From Cribrihabitans_A pelagius (lineage in GTDB: Bacteria > Pseudomonadota > Alphaproteobacteria > Rhodobacterales > Rhodobacteraceae), in NCBI RefSeq assembly GCF_048820915.1, contig NZ_JBMERR010000022.1, positions 15,589-79,588 on the forward strand: a DNA stretch of 64,000 nucleotides, written 5' to 3'. The number at the start of each line of letters is the position of its first letter. Within the stretch, counting starts at the first letter, position 1. Shown in pieces: positions 55,273 to 62,234 of the stretch. The notes under the pieces are model-generated. The model made no database searches. It saw only the letters and a program-made list of their open reading frames with translations, and had not been told where the DNA came from. A program made the translations under genes and the position numbers.

Positions 55273-55344
55273 CTATTCCGGACATTCGGAAAAAGAAATA
55301 AGCCGCGCGCCGGCGGCGCGTGCGGAGGCAATCCGGCGGGTCAT
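55273..55344 (-). CDS. Micro-ORF 2, 23 residues, with occluded ribosome site
   Basis: The predicted peptide runs MTRRIASARAAGARLISFSE and then CPE. The ribosome site GAGGAG lies 7 bp before the ATG but forms one arm (GAGACC side) of the hairpin 55349-55392. I do not recognise the peptide. Its existence as a translated product is inferred from the ribosome site, spacing and position inside a terminated transcript. Confidence 0.4.
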   Translation of the reverse strand: MTRRIASARAAGARLISFSECPE

Positions 55345-55348
55345 AGCC

Positions 55349-55399
55349 GGTCTCCTCAGCGGTGTGGTTTACGCAAAACCACTGTTGAGACCTGAGACC
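55349..55399 (-). promoter_or_regulatory. Hairpin sequestering the ribosome site of micro-ORF 2
   Basis: On the minus strand GGTCTC pairs with GAGACC, enclosing a perfect inner stem GTGGTTT / AAACCAC (55364-55370 and 55376-55382) with a 5-base loop. The downstream outer arm includes the GAGGAG ribosome site. Two GAGACC copies (55387 and 55394 on the plus strand) allow alternative pairing with the same partner. Confidence 0.5.
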
Positions 55400-55400
55400 C

Positions 55401-55451
55401 GGTTATGGCCGCCCGCTGCGCGATTTGAGGGCTGCGCGCGTGGCCATAACC
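55401..55451 (-). promoter_or_regulatory. Hairpin covering the start of micro-ORF 1
   Basis: GGTTATGGCC (55401-55410) and GGCCATAACC (55442-55451) are perfect 10-base arms; pairing extends through CTGAG / CTCAG with a small internal loop. On the minus strand the upstream arm contains the ribosome site GAGAGG and the ATG, and the downstream arm contains the stop codon of micro-ORF 1. Confidence 0.5.
55403..55447 (-). CDS. Micro-ORF 1, 14 residues, possible leader peptide
   Basis: The predicted peptide is MATRAALKSRSGRP. GAGAGG lies just before the ATG, and start and stop both fall inside the arms of the 55401-55451 inverted repeat. Micro-ORF 2 starts 58 bp later with a related opening (MT-R-R and MATR). 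It may be a leader peptide or the product of a duplication. Confidence 0.35.
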   Translation of the reverse strand: MATRAALKSRSGRP

Positions 55452-55479
55452 TCTCAGCGGTTAATCTTCCCGACGTGCT

Positions 55480-55772
55480 ACGGCAGGGAATTCATCTCGC
55501 GTGACCTCGGTTTCTGGGCCTATGCCAACGGTGTCACCCTGGACCTCTCACGGTCCGGCAAACCCGCGGACAACGGCTTCATCGTAGCTTTCAACAGCCG
55601 TTTGCGTCCGGAAAGCCTCAACGCATCATGGTTCTTGTCAATGGATGATGCCCGTACACGGATTAACTATTGGAAGGCTGATTACATCGAAACCAGGCCG
55701 CATTCTTCGCTCGGAAACTTGACGCCGGGCGAACTTGCCGCCCAACTGAAGAAAGCCCGAGAAGTCGCATGA
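55480..55772 (+). pseudogene. 3' remnant of an IS3-family transposase (orfB)
   Basis: About 95 codons survive: REFISRDLGFWAYANGVTLD, then SRSGKPADNGFIVAFNSRLR and NASWFLSMDDARTRINYWKA, then RPHSSLGNLTPGELA. This is the end of an IS3 (IS407-like) integrase core. The catalytic Glu expected in NAFIEAFN is Val (NGFIVAFN), and the N-terminal two thirds are missing, so it is inactive. It abuts the micro-ORF locus. Confidence 0.85.
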
Positions 55773-55895
55773 CGCCCGGGCCAGAAATGGGGTGAGCTCC
55801 AGGAGCCGGAGATCTCTCAATCAGGCCGGTCCAATGTTCCGCGAGGGCACCAACCTGGCCCGGGAGCCCGCGGCTGCGCTGACGGCGCTTGAGGC

Positions 55896-57500
55896 TCAGC
55901 CTGCGCAACGCAGCTTCAATGCGCGCGTGACCGCAGCGGCAGCGTCAATGCACCCATAGCCAAACAACCTGGAATGGCCATCAGCGTCATAATCGTCCGC
56001 AGCTCCGATCTTCCGCGCCGTTTCCTCGATAATCTGCCGGACTTCCGCAGCAGTGAGGTCAGGGTTCGCGCTAAGAACCAATGCAACGGCCCCTGCTGCC
56101 AGCGGACAGGCGCTGGATGTTCCCCCGAACGAGAAATCATAGTCGCCCGCGGCATACCCCATGGGCCTGAGGATTCCGTGCGCATCAATGTATGTGCCCC
56201 GGACATCAGAGGTGACGATCCCCCATCCGCCCCTGCCGCTTGACGGCGCGCAAATTGAAATTTCATCGCCAAAGTTAGAGTAGTTGGCCCTTTCGTCCCG
56301 GCTGGTGGAAGCCGCCACCGCCACTACGTCGCGATGTACGGCGAAGCCATCCAAACTGTTGGGGAGGTCGTTCACGTCACGGTTGGAATTCCCGGCCGCG
56401 AACAAAATAACAGTCCCCTTGCCCGACCGCCCGTTCCGGGCGCACCGCGAAATCGCTTTGCTGATACGGCTGTGCAGCGGAAAAACCGCTGCCTGGGCGC
56501 CCCAGCTGCAGCTGAGTACCCAGGCGCCGTTTTCAGTCATGTGATCAAACCACTTCGCAACGCCCCGCGGTTCAAGGTTCGGCCCCCAGCGAACGGGAAT
56601 GAGCTGAGCGTTCGGTGCGGCCCCGATAACATCGCCATGACCCGCACTTGCTGCTGCGACTCCGGCGCATGCGGTTCCGTGCCAAGCCCCTTGGTCGTGG
56701 CTGTGAAGGTTGGGGACCGGGCTTACATCGATTGACTGGCGCGTGAAGTCCCATGGATGAATGGCTTTTGAGGCAAGATCAGGGTGTGTAAGATCGAACC
56801 CGTCGTCGATTACTCCAATGACTGCATTGGGGTTTCCGAGATTGCCGAGTGTTTCCCACGCTTGGATGATACGGGCGTCAGCCCCCTCCTTAAACCCGAC
56901 ACTGTGACCGCCATGACGCCCGGTGTTTCGCAAGTGCCATTGGCGGTCGAGCAGCCTGTCGATGGGCAAGTCCAGTGCTTTGAGGCTGCCCGGTGTCGCG
57001 AGATCCGGTTCAGCGATCGCGACTGCGTCTTCATCGAGAAGCTTTGCGCAAACACCAACAGCGTCGTCGTCTTCGCTGCTGACCCGCACGGTCAACGCGC
57101 CATCTGGCTCCGCCTCGACGAGTTGAAGCGCGTATTTGTCGATCACGGCCTGGCGGGCTTCAGTGGTCGCATCATCTGCAAACTCAAGGTAGATGGTGCC
57201 TTCCGGAACGAACGGCACGTTGTCGTCCGACGTGTAATAGACAGCAACTTCCTGCCCGACGCTGGCCGCACTTCGCAAAGTGCCCCGCTCCTTGCGGATG
57301 GTGGCTGCGTCCGCATCTATTTCCACGATTTCATAGGTTCCCAAGGGCTCCCGGCGCTGAATTGCCTGCCGCCGGGCAAGAGCCTCAAGTTCCATTTGCA
57401 GGGCACGGTCCGCACCGGCGCGCGGGCGAAGGGCGATCTGGTTCCGGCTTTTTTTCAGCTCGACTTTTGTCCCGCCAATATCGAGAGTGTAACGTTCCAT
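55896..57500 (-). CDS. Cytoplasmic subtilisin-family (S8) serine protease
   Basis: The 534-residue protein has a complete catalytic triad: Asp in IGVIDDGFDLTHPDL (near residue 232), His in WHGTACAGVAAA (near residue 275) and Ser in FGGTSSACPLAAG (near residue 468). The oxyanion Asn is in LFAAGNSN. There is no signal peptide. The first 200 residues (RYTLDIGGTKVELKKSRNQI onward) are an N-terminal domain with two predicted strand-rich parts, possibly an inhibitory prodomain or sensor. The ATG at 57500 has an excellent ribosome site (GGAGGG). GC content is lower than that of the neighbours, and IS remnants lie on both sides, so it was probably acquired. Confidence 0.9.
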   Translation of the reverse strand: MERYTLDIGGTKVELKKSRNQIALRPRAGADRALQMELEALARRQAIQRREPLGTYEIVEIDADAATIRKERGTLRSAASVGQEVAVYYTSDDNVPFVPEGTIYLEFADDATTEARQAVIDKYALQLVEAEPDGALTVRVSSEDDDAVGVCAKLLDEDAVAIAEPDLATPGSLKALDLPIDRLLDRQWHLRNTGRHGGHSVGFKEGADARIIQAWETLGNLGNPNAVIGVIDDGFDLTHPDLASKAIHPWDFTRQSIDVSPVPNLHSHDQGAWHGTACAGVAAASAGHGDVIGAAPNAQLIPVRWGPNLEPRGVAKWFDHMTENGAWVLSCSWGAQAAVFPLHSRISKAISRCARNGRSGKGTVILFAAGNSNRDVNDLPNSLDGFAVHRDVVAVAASTSRDERANYSNFGDEISICAPSSGRGGWGIVTSDVRGTYIDAHGILRPMGYAAGDYDFSFGGTSSACPLAAGAVALVLSANPDLTAAEVRQIIEETARKIGAADDYDADGHSRLFGYGCIDAAAAVTRALKLRCAG

Positions 57501-57753
57501 GGCTCCCTCCAAACGATGTAAAAACATGCTTCTGCCGGCGGCCAGCTGCTCTGTATCCCTGCCTGGGATGCATGTGTGCGGAGGCAGAAAGACCGGCACT
57601 TCGCTGTCTGGCGGCGTTTGCGGACGGCCACGGGCAGTCAACCTGAAGTATATCAGATTGAAGCCCTGGAAGCGACTGCTTGTTCGGGCCCGGTTGCAAC
57701 TCAGGCTTCGCACGCACCTGAGACTCTGTTGCACAAATCGGGTGTCGGCCGCG
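57501..57753. other. Upstream region of the subtilase with an IS5-type end
   Basis: The first 220 bp are the likely promoter region of the subtilase gene; no motif is certain. GACTCTGTTGCACAAATC at 57722-57739 resembles the terminal inverted repeat of IS5/IS903-type elements but has no element attached on its inner side. Confidence 0.45.
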
Positions 57754-58090
57754 TGTCAATCGGCACGGAACTTTACCTCTATAGGCCTCCAAAATTGCCC
57801 CCTGTTTGACGCGCGGTTCGCTGGCCCGGTGCGGCGAAGCCTCCATACAGCGAAGCCGTGTCGGGCCAGCGCCGGCCCGGCTACTCCCGGGTTTTGAAGC
57901 GCCACCTCCCGTTGCCTGTTTCGGCGATGCCGCAATGGCGGGTAAGGGGGGCGAGCAGTGCGGTGGTTATCTTGGCGCCGCCGAAAACCGCGGGCCATTC
58001 GGCGGAGTCTTGGCTGGCCGTCACGACGAACGGCCTTGGTAACTCGACTCGCCGGCCCCTTTCGCCACAGGCAGCTTGGCAATCGTCACT
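57754..58090 (-). pseudogene. IS21-family remnant with the end of istB
   Basis: The frame ending at 57881 reads PFVVTASQDSAEWPAVFGGA, then KITTALLAPLTRHCGIAETG and RWRFKTRE, the C-terminus of the IS21 helper ATPase IstB. TGTCAATCGGCACGGAA from 57754 has the TG end and position expected of the IS21 terminus. The rest of istB and all of istA are missing. It is inactive. Confidence 0.75.
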
Positions 58091-58533
58091 TGGTATATGA
58101 ACGGGCGTGCCGGTCGGCGTGGCCTTGAACCGGTGGCGGCTCACGCCTCGCTCTCACTGATCCCGGCGTTCAGCAGATCGCCCCCTCCCGGCAGCATGCT
58201 GCGCATGCGCCTGCCGGGCAATGGATGATCTGTTGCGGTTCGTGCTGATGATTTACCGCTGTGGCGATGGTCTCATCGCAGGCGGCCTTCATGCCGCGGC
58301 ACTTCAGCCGGGTTGTGCCGGAGGCACGCCTTCGGCGTGACGCGTCTACCAGTGAGCCAGCGAGGCGCCACTGGTTCGACCCCACTGGCGAACGATCTTT
58401 CCATGATTGAGTCTCCTTAGGCTGTCATAGTTTGCATTCGGATACGGATTCGCAGGTCAGTCGCGTCGTGGTACAGGCAGCATCCAGCGTGACGCGACGG
58501 GCATATCTATGATCAGCGGCGGCGGCGGCTCAC
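58091..58533. other. Degenerate accessory DNA, not recognised
   Basis: This stretch between two IS remnants is less GC rich than the core. A minus-strand frame begins at about 58402 (ATGGAAAGATCGTTCGCCAG) after GGAGAC, but stops within 45 codons; a second frame includes IATAVNHQHEPQQIIHCPAG. I recognise neither and suspect decayed genes. Confidence 0.35.
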
Positions 58534-58552
58534 GGGTTTTGTTGCGCAAACC
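58534..58552. repeat. IS5/IS903-type terminal inverted repeat
   Basis: GGGTTTTGTTGCGCAAACC marks the outer end, next to the 3' end of the minus-strand transposase remnant. The similar sequence at 57722 has the same orientation, so the two are not the two ends of one element. Confidence 0.65.
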
Positions 58553-58586
58553 GGGCTTTGAGCGCAGTTCGCTTTCCCGAACGGAT

Positions 58587-58985
58587 TTAACCTGCGGCCT
58601 CTGTGACGGATATGCCGCTAGCGGTGCAGCGGTTGAGAACGGCGGCGCCGGCTCGGGCTTCCGCGACCTGGCGGCCGAAGCCCTTCGCCATGAGACTTGG
58701 CCCCAACAGCTTCACACAATGCATCTTGGTTCCGGCGCGGCTCCGGCGGGGGCATCCGCTCCATCGTCGCCAGATGGCTCGGCCGAGGTATCGCGAAGCA
58801 TTGATCGCCTCGTTCCGGGCGATCATTGCCGGCAGGCGATTTCTGAAAGAAATCTGCCGAGAGGGGCCCCCGCGCTCGCGGGCTTCCATGGCTTGGCGTT
58901 CTTGCGCGGGGGTATGACGGCATGCGCGCCGCGCGCTGCAATGGCATCATCGATCCCGGCGGCGATTTCATCCGCCTGGTGCTCT
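58587..58985 (-). pseudogene. Frameshifted IS5-family transposase remnant
   Basis: Two frames together give the C-terminal third: QADEIAAGIDDAIAARGAHA, VIPPRKNAKPWKPASAGA, then after an insertion of about 40 bases IARNEAINASRYLGRAIWRR, WSGCPRRSRAGTKMHCVKLL and GISVTEAAG. The conserved catalytic Glu position (RSRVETKMH in relatives) is Gly here. The inserted segment (about 58827-58870) holds a short inverted repeat, GATTTC / GAAATC. The 5' end is cut off at about 58985. Confidence 0.8.
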
Positions 58986-58989
58986 GTCC

Positions 58990-59019
58990 GGATCAGGATC
59001 AGGGTCAGGATCAGGGTCA
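58990..59019. repeat. Hexanucleotide tandem repeat, five copies
   Basis: GGATCA, GGATCA, GGGTCA, GGATCA and GGGTCA follow one another directly. They begin where the IS5 remnant stops. Confidence 0.8.
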
Positions 59020-59292
59020 TACCGTTGCGCAGAACCTCCAGCGCCCTCCGGTCATCAGGTTTGAGGCGGGAAGGACCTGCGGCCGCAGCCCGCCGTTTCG
59101 CCAGTCGGCTCACCCGGCGGTCTATGCGGTCCTGGGATTCGCGGCCAAGGCCAACACGTATCAAATCGCTTTCCCAGCGGAGCCGACCGTCAGGATCGTC
59201 CGGGTTAGGGGCTCGATGCCGCGTTCAAGCGCGCGGCGCTCTTTCAGGAACCATTCCAGGCGGGGCTCAGCTAAGCCGTTGTTTCAAAAAAA
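59020..59292. other. Unassigned sequence beside the IS5 remnant
   Basis: Minus-strand frames contain RESQDRIDRRVSRLAKRRAA and, in another phase, WFLKERRALERGIEPLTRTI, which look like pieces of decayed coding DNA, but I cannot name the source. No intact gene is present. Confidence 0.35.
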
Positions 59293-59317
59293 CCACCGGC
59301 CGATGATCGGCCGGTGG
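59293..59317 (-). terminator. Intrinsic terminator of the lipoprotein gene
   Basis: CCACCGGCCGA-TGA-TCGGCCGGTGG has perfect 11-base arms; on the minus strand TTTTTTT follows. It lies 130 bp past the stop at 59448 and marks the edge of the accessory region. Confidence 0.85.
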
Positions 59318-59447
59318 AAAATAACCCTGTGCCAGAATGGTCAACCCCGCCCCTCAATGGCAACGAATTCGCGGGTGGGACAGCCCCGCGAACAGCAAAC
59401 ACCCGATCTCCGGCGGGCATTTCCCTGTTCCGGGAGCTGCCGCGCGA

Positions 59448-59957
59448 TCAGTTGCGGCGGCTCTCGCGGGCGTTCGCGGCGGCGGTCACCCGGATGGTGC
59501 CGATGCCCGCAAGCGTTTCGGCGCTCACGGTGCGGGCTGCGCGCAGGGTGCGGCTCGCGGGCGGCCCGACGCGGGTCCGCCAGCCCGGCAGCACGGCGCG
59601 CAACTCATAGGCCAGCACGCCCTCCGGCGCGCTTTCCGCCCGGCGCAGTTCGACGTCAAAAGCGCCCTGGCGGCTGGCGAGCCCCGTGGCCTGGATGATC
59701 GCACCCCCCGGCGTGCGTTCGATGCTGAGCCCGGTCACCTCGGCCACCAGCTGGCTGTTGTCTTCCGCATCAGGGCGGCTGAACAGGCCGGAGCGCTCAC
59801 GCTCCGCCGGAATGAGCGGATTGCCGTCTGCCGCATGCTGCTGCGGCGCCGGTTCCGAGCCGCTGAACCAATTGACGGGGTTCACCCGCGACTCGCGCAG
59901 GCCGCAGCCCGAGACCACCAGCGCGGCCGCCAAAGTCAAGGAAATCGGTCTAATCAT
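59448..59957 (-). CDS. Small lipoprotein, conserved in roseobacters
   Basis: The 169-residue product has a signal peptide with lipobox VVSGC (Cys at residue 18), a low-complexity linker and a folded C-terminal part (VTGLSIERTPGGAIIQATGL and RQGAFDVELRRAE). Relatives are sometimes labelled as D-galactarate dehydratase, but nothing here supports an enzyme of that kind. It is likely tethered to a membrane; the function is unknown. Confidence 0.75.
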   Translation of the reverse strand: MIRPISLTLAAALVVSGCGLRESRVNPVNWFSGSEPAPQQHAADGNPLIPAERERSGLFSRPDAEDNSQLVAEVTGLSIERTPGGAIIQATGLASRQGAFDVELRRAESAPEGVLAYELRAVLPGWRTRVGPPASRTLRAARTVSAETLAGIGTIRVTAAANARESRRN

Positions 59958-60093
59958 ATGTCCCCGCCGGTTTGAAATGCCCCCGCAAGTGGTTACCCGA
60001 TCGCGGCGCGCTTGAAAAGCTGTTGAAAAGGTCCTGTCCGCGGCTTAGGTGCATCAGTAAGCGAAGTGCAGACGACCCGGGAAGACACGAGAC

Positions 60094-60504
60094 ATGGCCA
60101 CCGAAGCCTTTGAAGAGATTGTCGAGGATTTCGAGTTCCTGGAGGACTGGGAAGACCGCTACCGCCATGTCATCGAAGCGGGCAAGGCGATGCAGCCGCT
60201 GGACGACGCGCTGAAAGTCCCCGCCACCAAGGTCGACGGCTGCGCCAGCCAGGTTTGGCTGCATGCGACCGTCGAGAAGGGCAGGTTCCATTTCGACGGC
60301 GACAGCGACGCGCTGATCGTGCGCGGGCTGATTGCGGTGCTGCGCAAGCTTTACAACGGGCTGCCCCTGCCGGAAGTCGTGGCGGTGGATGCGAAGACGG
60401 AACTCGGCCGGCTCGGGCTGCATGATCATCTCTCGGCCCAGCGCTCAAACGGGCTGCGCGCGATGATCGGGCGGATCCGCGAAACCGCGATGGCACAGGC
60501 CTGA
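60094..60504 (+). CDS. sufE: Sulfur acceptor protein SufE
   Basis: The 136-residue protein accepts persulfide from the desulfurase SufS for iron-sulfur cluster assembly. The active Cys is in KVDGCASQVWLHA (near residue 50), and FEEIVEDFEFLEDWEDRYRH at the start and GLHDHLSAQRSNGLRAM at the end match the family. It is not linked to other suf genes here, which is common for alphaproteobacterial sufE. Confidence 0.93.
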   Translation: MATEAFEEIVEDFEFLEDWEDRYRHVIEAGKAMQPLDDALKVPATKVDGCASQVWLHATVEKGRFHFDGDSDALIVRGLIAVLRKLYNGLPLPEVVAVDAKTELGRLGLHDHLSAQRSNGLRAMIGRIRETAMAQA

Positions 60505-60518
60505 GGCCGGGGTTGCGG

Positions 60519-60538
60519 GCGAGGGGCCGGCCCCTCGC
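60519..60538. terminator. Palindrome between sufE and the DUF1638 gene
   Basis: GCGAGGGGCCGGCCCCTCGC is a perfect 20-bp palindrome 15 bp after sufE; GGGGTATTTTC follows on the plus strand. It can serve as terminator for both convergent genes. Confidence 0.6.
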
Positions 60539-60602
60539 GCTCCCCGGGGTATTTTCAGTCAGAAAGGGGCAGGGGCTGAAGCGCCTGCGGTAGTGCAGGC
60601 GG

Positions 60603-61313
60603 TTAACGGGCCCAGTTCTGCATCGCGGTCTCCAGGCCGCCATAACCGGTGTGGCGGTGCTCGAAGGCGAGGCCCATGCGCGCGGCGCAGTGGCGCGCCT
60701 TTTCCACGAGCGCCGGGTCTTTCGTCTGCGACTGGTAGACCAGCGTTGTGTAATTGCCGAACACCATGTCGCGCAGCTCCGGGTGCCTGTCCAGCCCCAT
60801 CGGCTTCCAGACAAAGGCGTCGAACTGCTTGACCAGGAAATCGGTGAGGTAGAAGGCGGTGATTTCGCCTGCTTCCGTGCGGGCGGCGAAGGTCTCGTTG
60901 CCCTCGAAGAAGGAATAGCAGTGCGGCCCTTCGACCATTTCCACGCCCAGTTCGGCGCATTTGCGCTCCAGCGCGCCGCCGGTGCCGCAGTCGGCGTAGA
61001 CCACGCAGATCTTTTCATAGGACGCGGAGTGATGCGCCACCGCCTGTTCCACCGCCGTCACGATCTGGTCCGGGTAGAGGTGCAGCTTGGCAGGCAGGCA
61101 GGTGAGATCGAGGTGGGAGAGCCCGTTCAGCTCCTTGATCGCCAGGATCTCGCGCGCCAGCGCGCCGCAGGCAATGAGCAGGATGCGGCCGGATTTCCTC
61201 TCCGGGGCGGCCAGGCCCCGTTCGGTGAGGGAGCGCTCTTCCAGGCTCTGCCCGCCGGGCGGGCGGAACGCAGCCCGCTCGCTCAAGCGGGCTGCGCGTC
61301 CCTTGCGGGCCAA
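60603..61313 (-). CDS. DUF1638 protein paired with a corrinoid protein
   Basis: The product (up to 236 residues) contains the DUF1638 blocks ILLIACGALAREILAIKELN, ICVVYADCGTGGALERKCAE and VEGPHCYSFFEGNETF, with conserved cysteines in CGAL, ADCGTGG and PHCYSF. DUF1638 genes typically lie beside corrinoid methyltransferase genes; a role in handling the metal or methyl group is suspected, not shown. The start is a TTG 1 bp after the stop of the corrinoid gene, so it is translationally coupled, though an internal start nearer residue 40 is possible. Confidence 0.82.
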   Translation of the reverse strand: MARKGRAARLSERAAFRPPGGQSLEERSLTERGLAAPERKSGRILLIACGALAREILAIKELNGLSHLDLTCLPAKLHLYPDQIVTAVEQAVAHHSASYEKICVVYADCGTGGALERKCAELGVEMVEGPHCYSFFEGNETFAARTEAGEITAFYLTDFLVKQFDAFVWKPMGLDRHPELRDMVFGNYTTLVYQSQTKDPALVEKARHCAARMGLAFEHRHTGYGGLETAMQNWAR

Positions 61314-61314
61314 G

Positions 61315-62013
61315 TCAGGCGCTCAGGGCGTTGTGCTTGCGCGCGACGAAGGATTTTGCGGTTTCCACCGCGACCGCCGCATCGCGGCAGTAGGCATCGG
61401 CGCCGATCGCCTTGCCGAATTCCTCGTTCAGCGGCGCACCGCCCACCAGCACGATGTAGTCGTCGCGCTTGCCCTGTTCGATCATCGTGTCGATCACCAC
61501 CTTCATGTAGGGCATGGTGGTGGTCAGCAGCGCCGACATGCCGAGGATGTCGGGTTTGTGCTCCTCCAGTGCCTCCAGGTAGTTTTCGACCGGGTTGTTG
61601 ATGCCGATGTCGACGACCTCGAAGCCCGCGCCTTCCATCATCATCGACACCAGGTTCTTGCCGATGTCGTGGATGTCGCCCTTCACCGTGCCGATCACCA
61701 TCGAGCCCATGCGCGGCGCGCCGGTTTCCGCGAGCAGCGGCTTCAGGATCGCCATGCCGCCCTTCATCGCGTTGGCCGCCAGCAGCACTTCCGGCACGAA
61801 CAGGATGCCGTCGCGGAAGTCGGCGCCGACGATGGTCATGCCGCCGACCAGCGCCTTGGTCAGGATGTCATAGGGCTGCCAGCCGCGTTCGAGCAGGATA
61901 TTGACCCCTTCCTCGATCTCCTCCCTGAGACCGTCGTAGAGGTCATCAAACATCTGCTGGACAAGTTCCTCGTCGTCGAGTTCCGAGAGGATGATGTCTT
62001 CTTCGTCCGACAT
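61315..62013 (-). CDS. Methyltransferase cognate corrinoid protein
   Basis: The 232-residue protein has an N-terminal four-helix cap (residues 1-90) and a C-terminal B12-binding domain with the base-off His ligand motif GDIHDIGKNLV (near residue 112), then GFEVVDIGINN and LGMSALLTTTMPYM. It belongs to the MtbC/MttC group that shuttles methyl groups between a substrate methyltransferase and a second methyltransferase. No methyltransferase or reactivase gene is next to it, only DUF1638, which follows by 1 bp. The ATG at 62013 is chosen to give MSDEEDIILSELDDEE. Confidence 0.9.
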   Translation of the reverse strand: MSDEEDIILSELDDEELVQQMFDDLYDGLREEIEEGVNILLERGWQPYDILTKALVGGMTIVGADFRDGILFVPEVLLAANAMKGGMAILKPLLAETGAPRMGSMVIGTVKGDIHDIGKNLVSMMMEGAGFEVVDIGINNPVENYLEALEEHKPDILGMSALLTTTMPYMKVVIDTMIEQGKRDDYIVLVGGAPLNEEFGKAIGADAYCRDAAVAVETAKSFVARKHNALSA

Positions 62014-62188
62014 GCGCCTATTCCTTGCTGGCGGGGAATCCCCGGTGTTGGCCTGAGTTGGGGACTTTTGTGACAGAATGCCGCCCCGGGACTGCATTAT
62101 TTGCGACATAGCCGCTCTCCGAACCGACCTATAGGGGCAATTGACGCGCATTGATAATGAAGATTCTGCATGGAAATTTTCGATTCCT

Positions 62189-62216
62189 TGCGTATGTTCT
62201 TTATTTGTTCCATTAT
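62189..62216 (+). promoter_or_regulatory. Sigma-70-like promoter with a LexA (SOS) box in the spacer
   Basis: GTTC-TTTATTT-GTTC at 62196-62210 is an exact match to the alphaproteobacterial LexA box GTTC-N7-GTTC. It lies between a -35-like TTGCGT (62189-62194) and a -10-like CATTAT (62211-62216) at 16-bp spacing, so bound LexA would block polymerase. Transcription would start 10-15 bp before the ATG at 62235. Confidence 0.7.
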
Positions 62217-62234
62217 TTACCCCAGAGTGACGCC

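Noticed and set aside
58990..59019. CRISPR-like array
   Set aside because: The units are 6 bp, directly adjacent and without spacers; it is a simple tandem repeat.
59448..59957. D-galactarate dehydratase
   Set aside because: The protein is a 169-residue lipoprotein without the length or motifs of such an enzyme; the name circulates for relatives but is not supported here.
62014..62160. Cobalamin riboswitch upstream of the corrinoid gene
   Set aside because: No B12-box-like sequence or suitable stem set was visible in the short leader.
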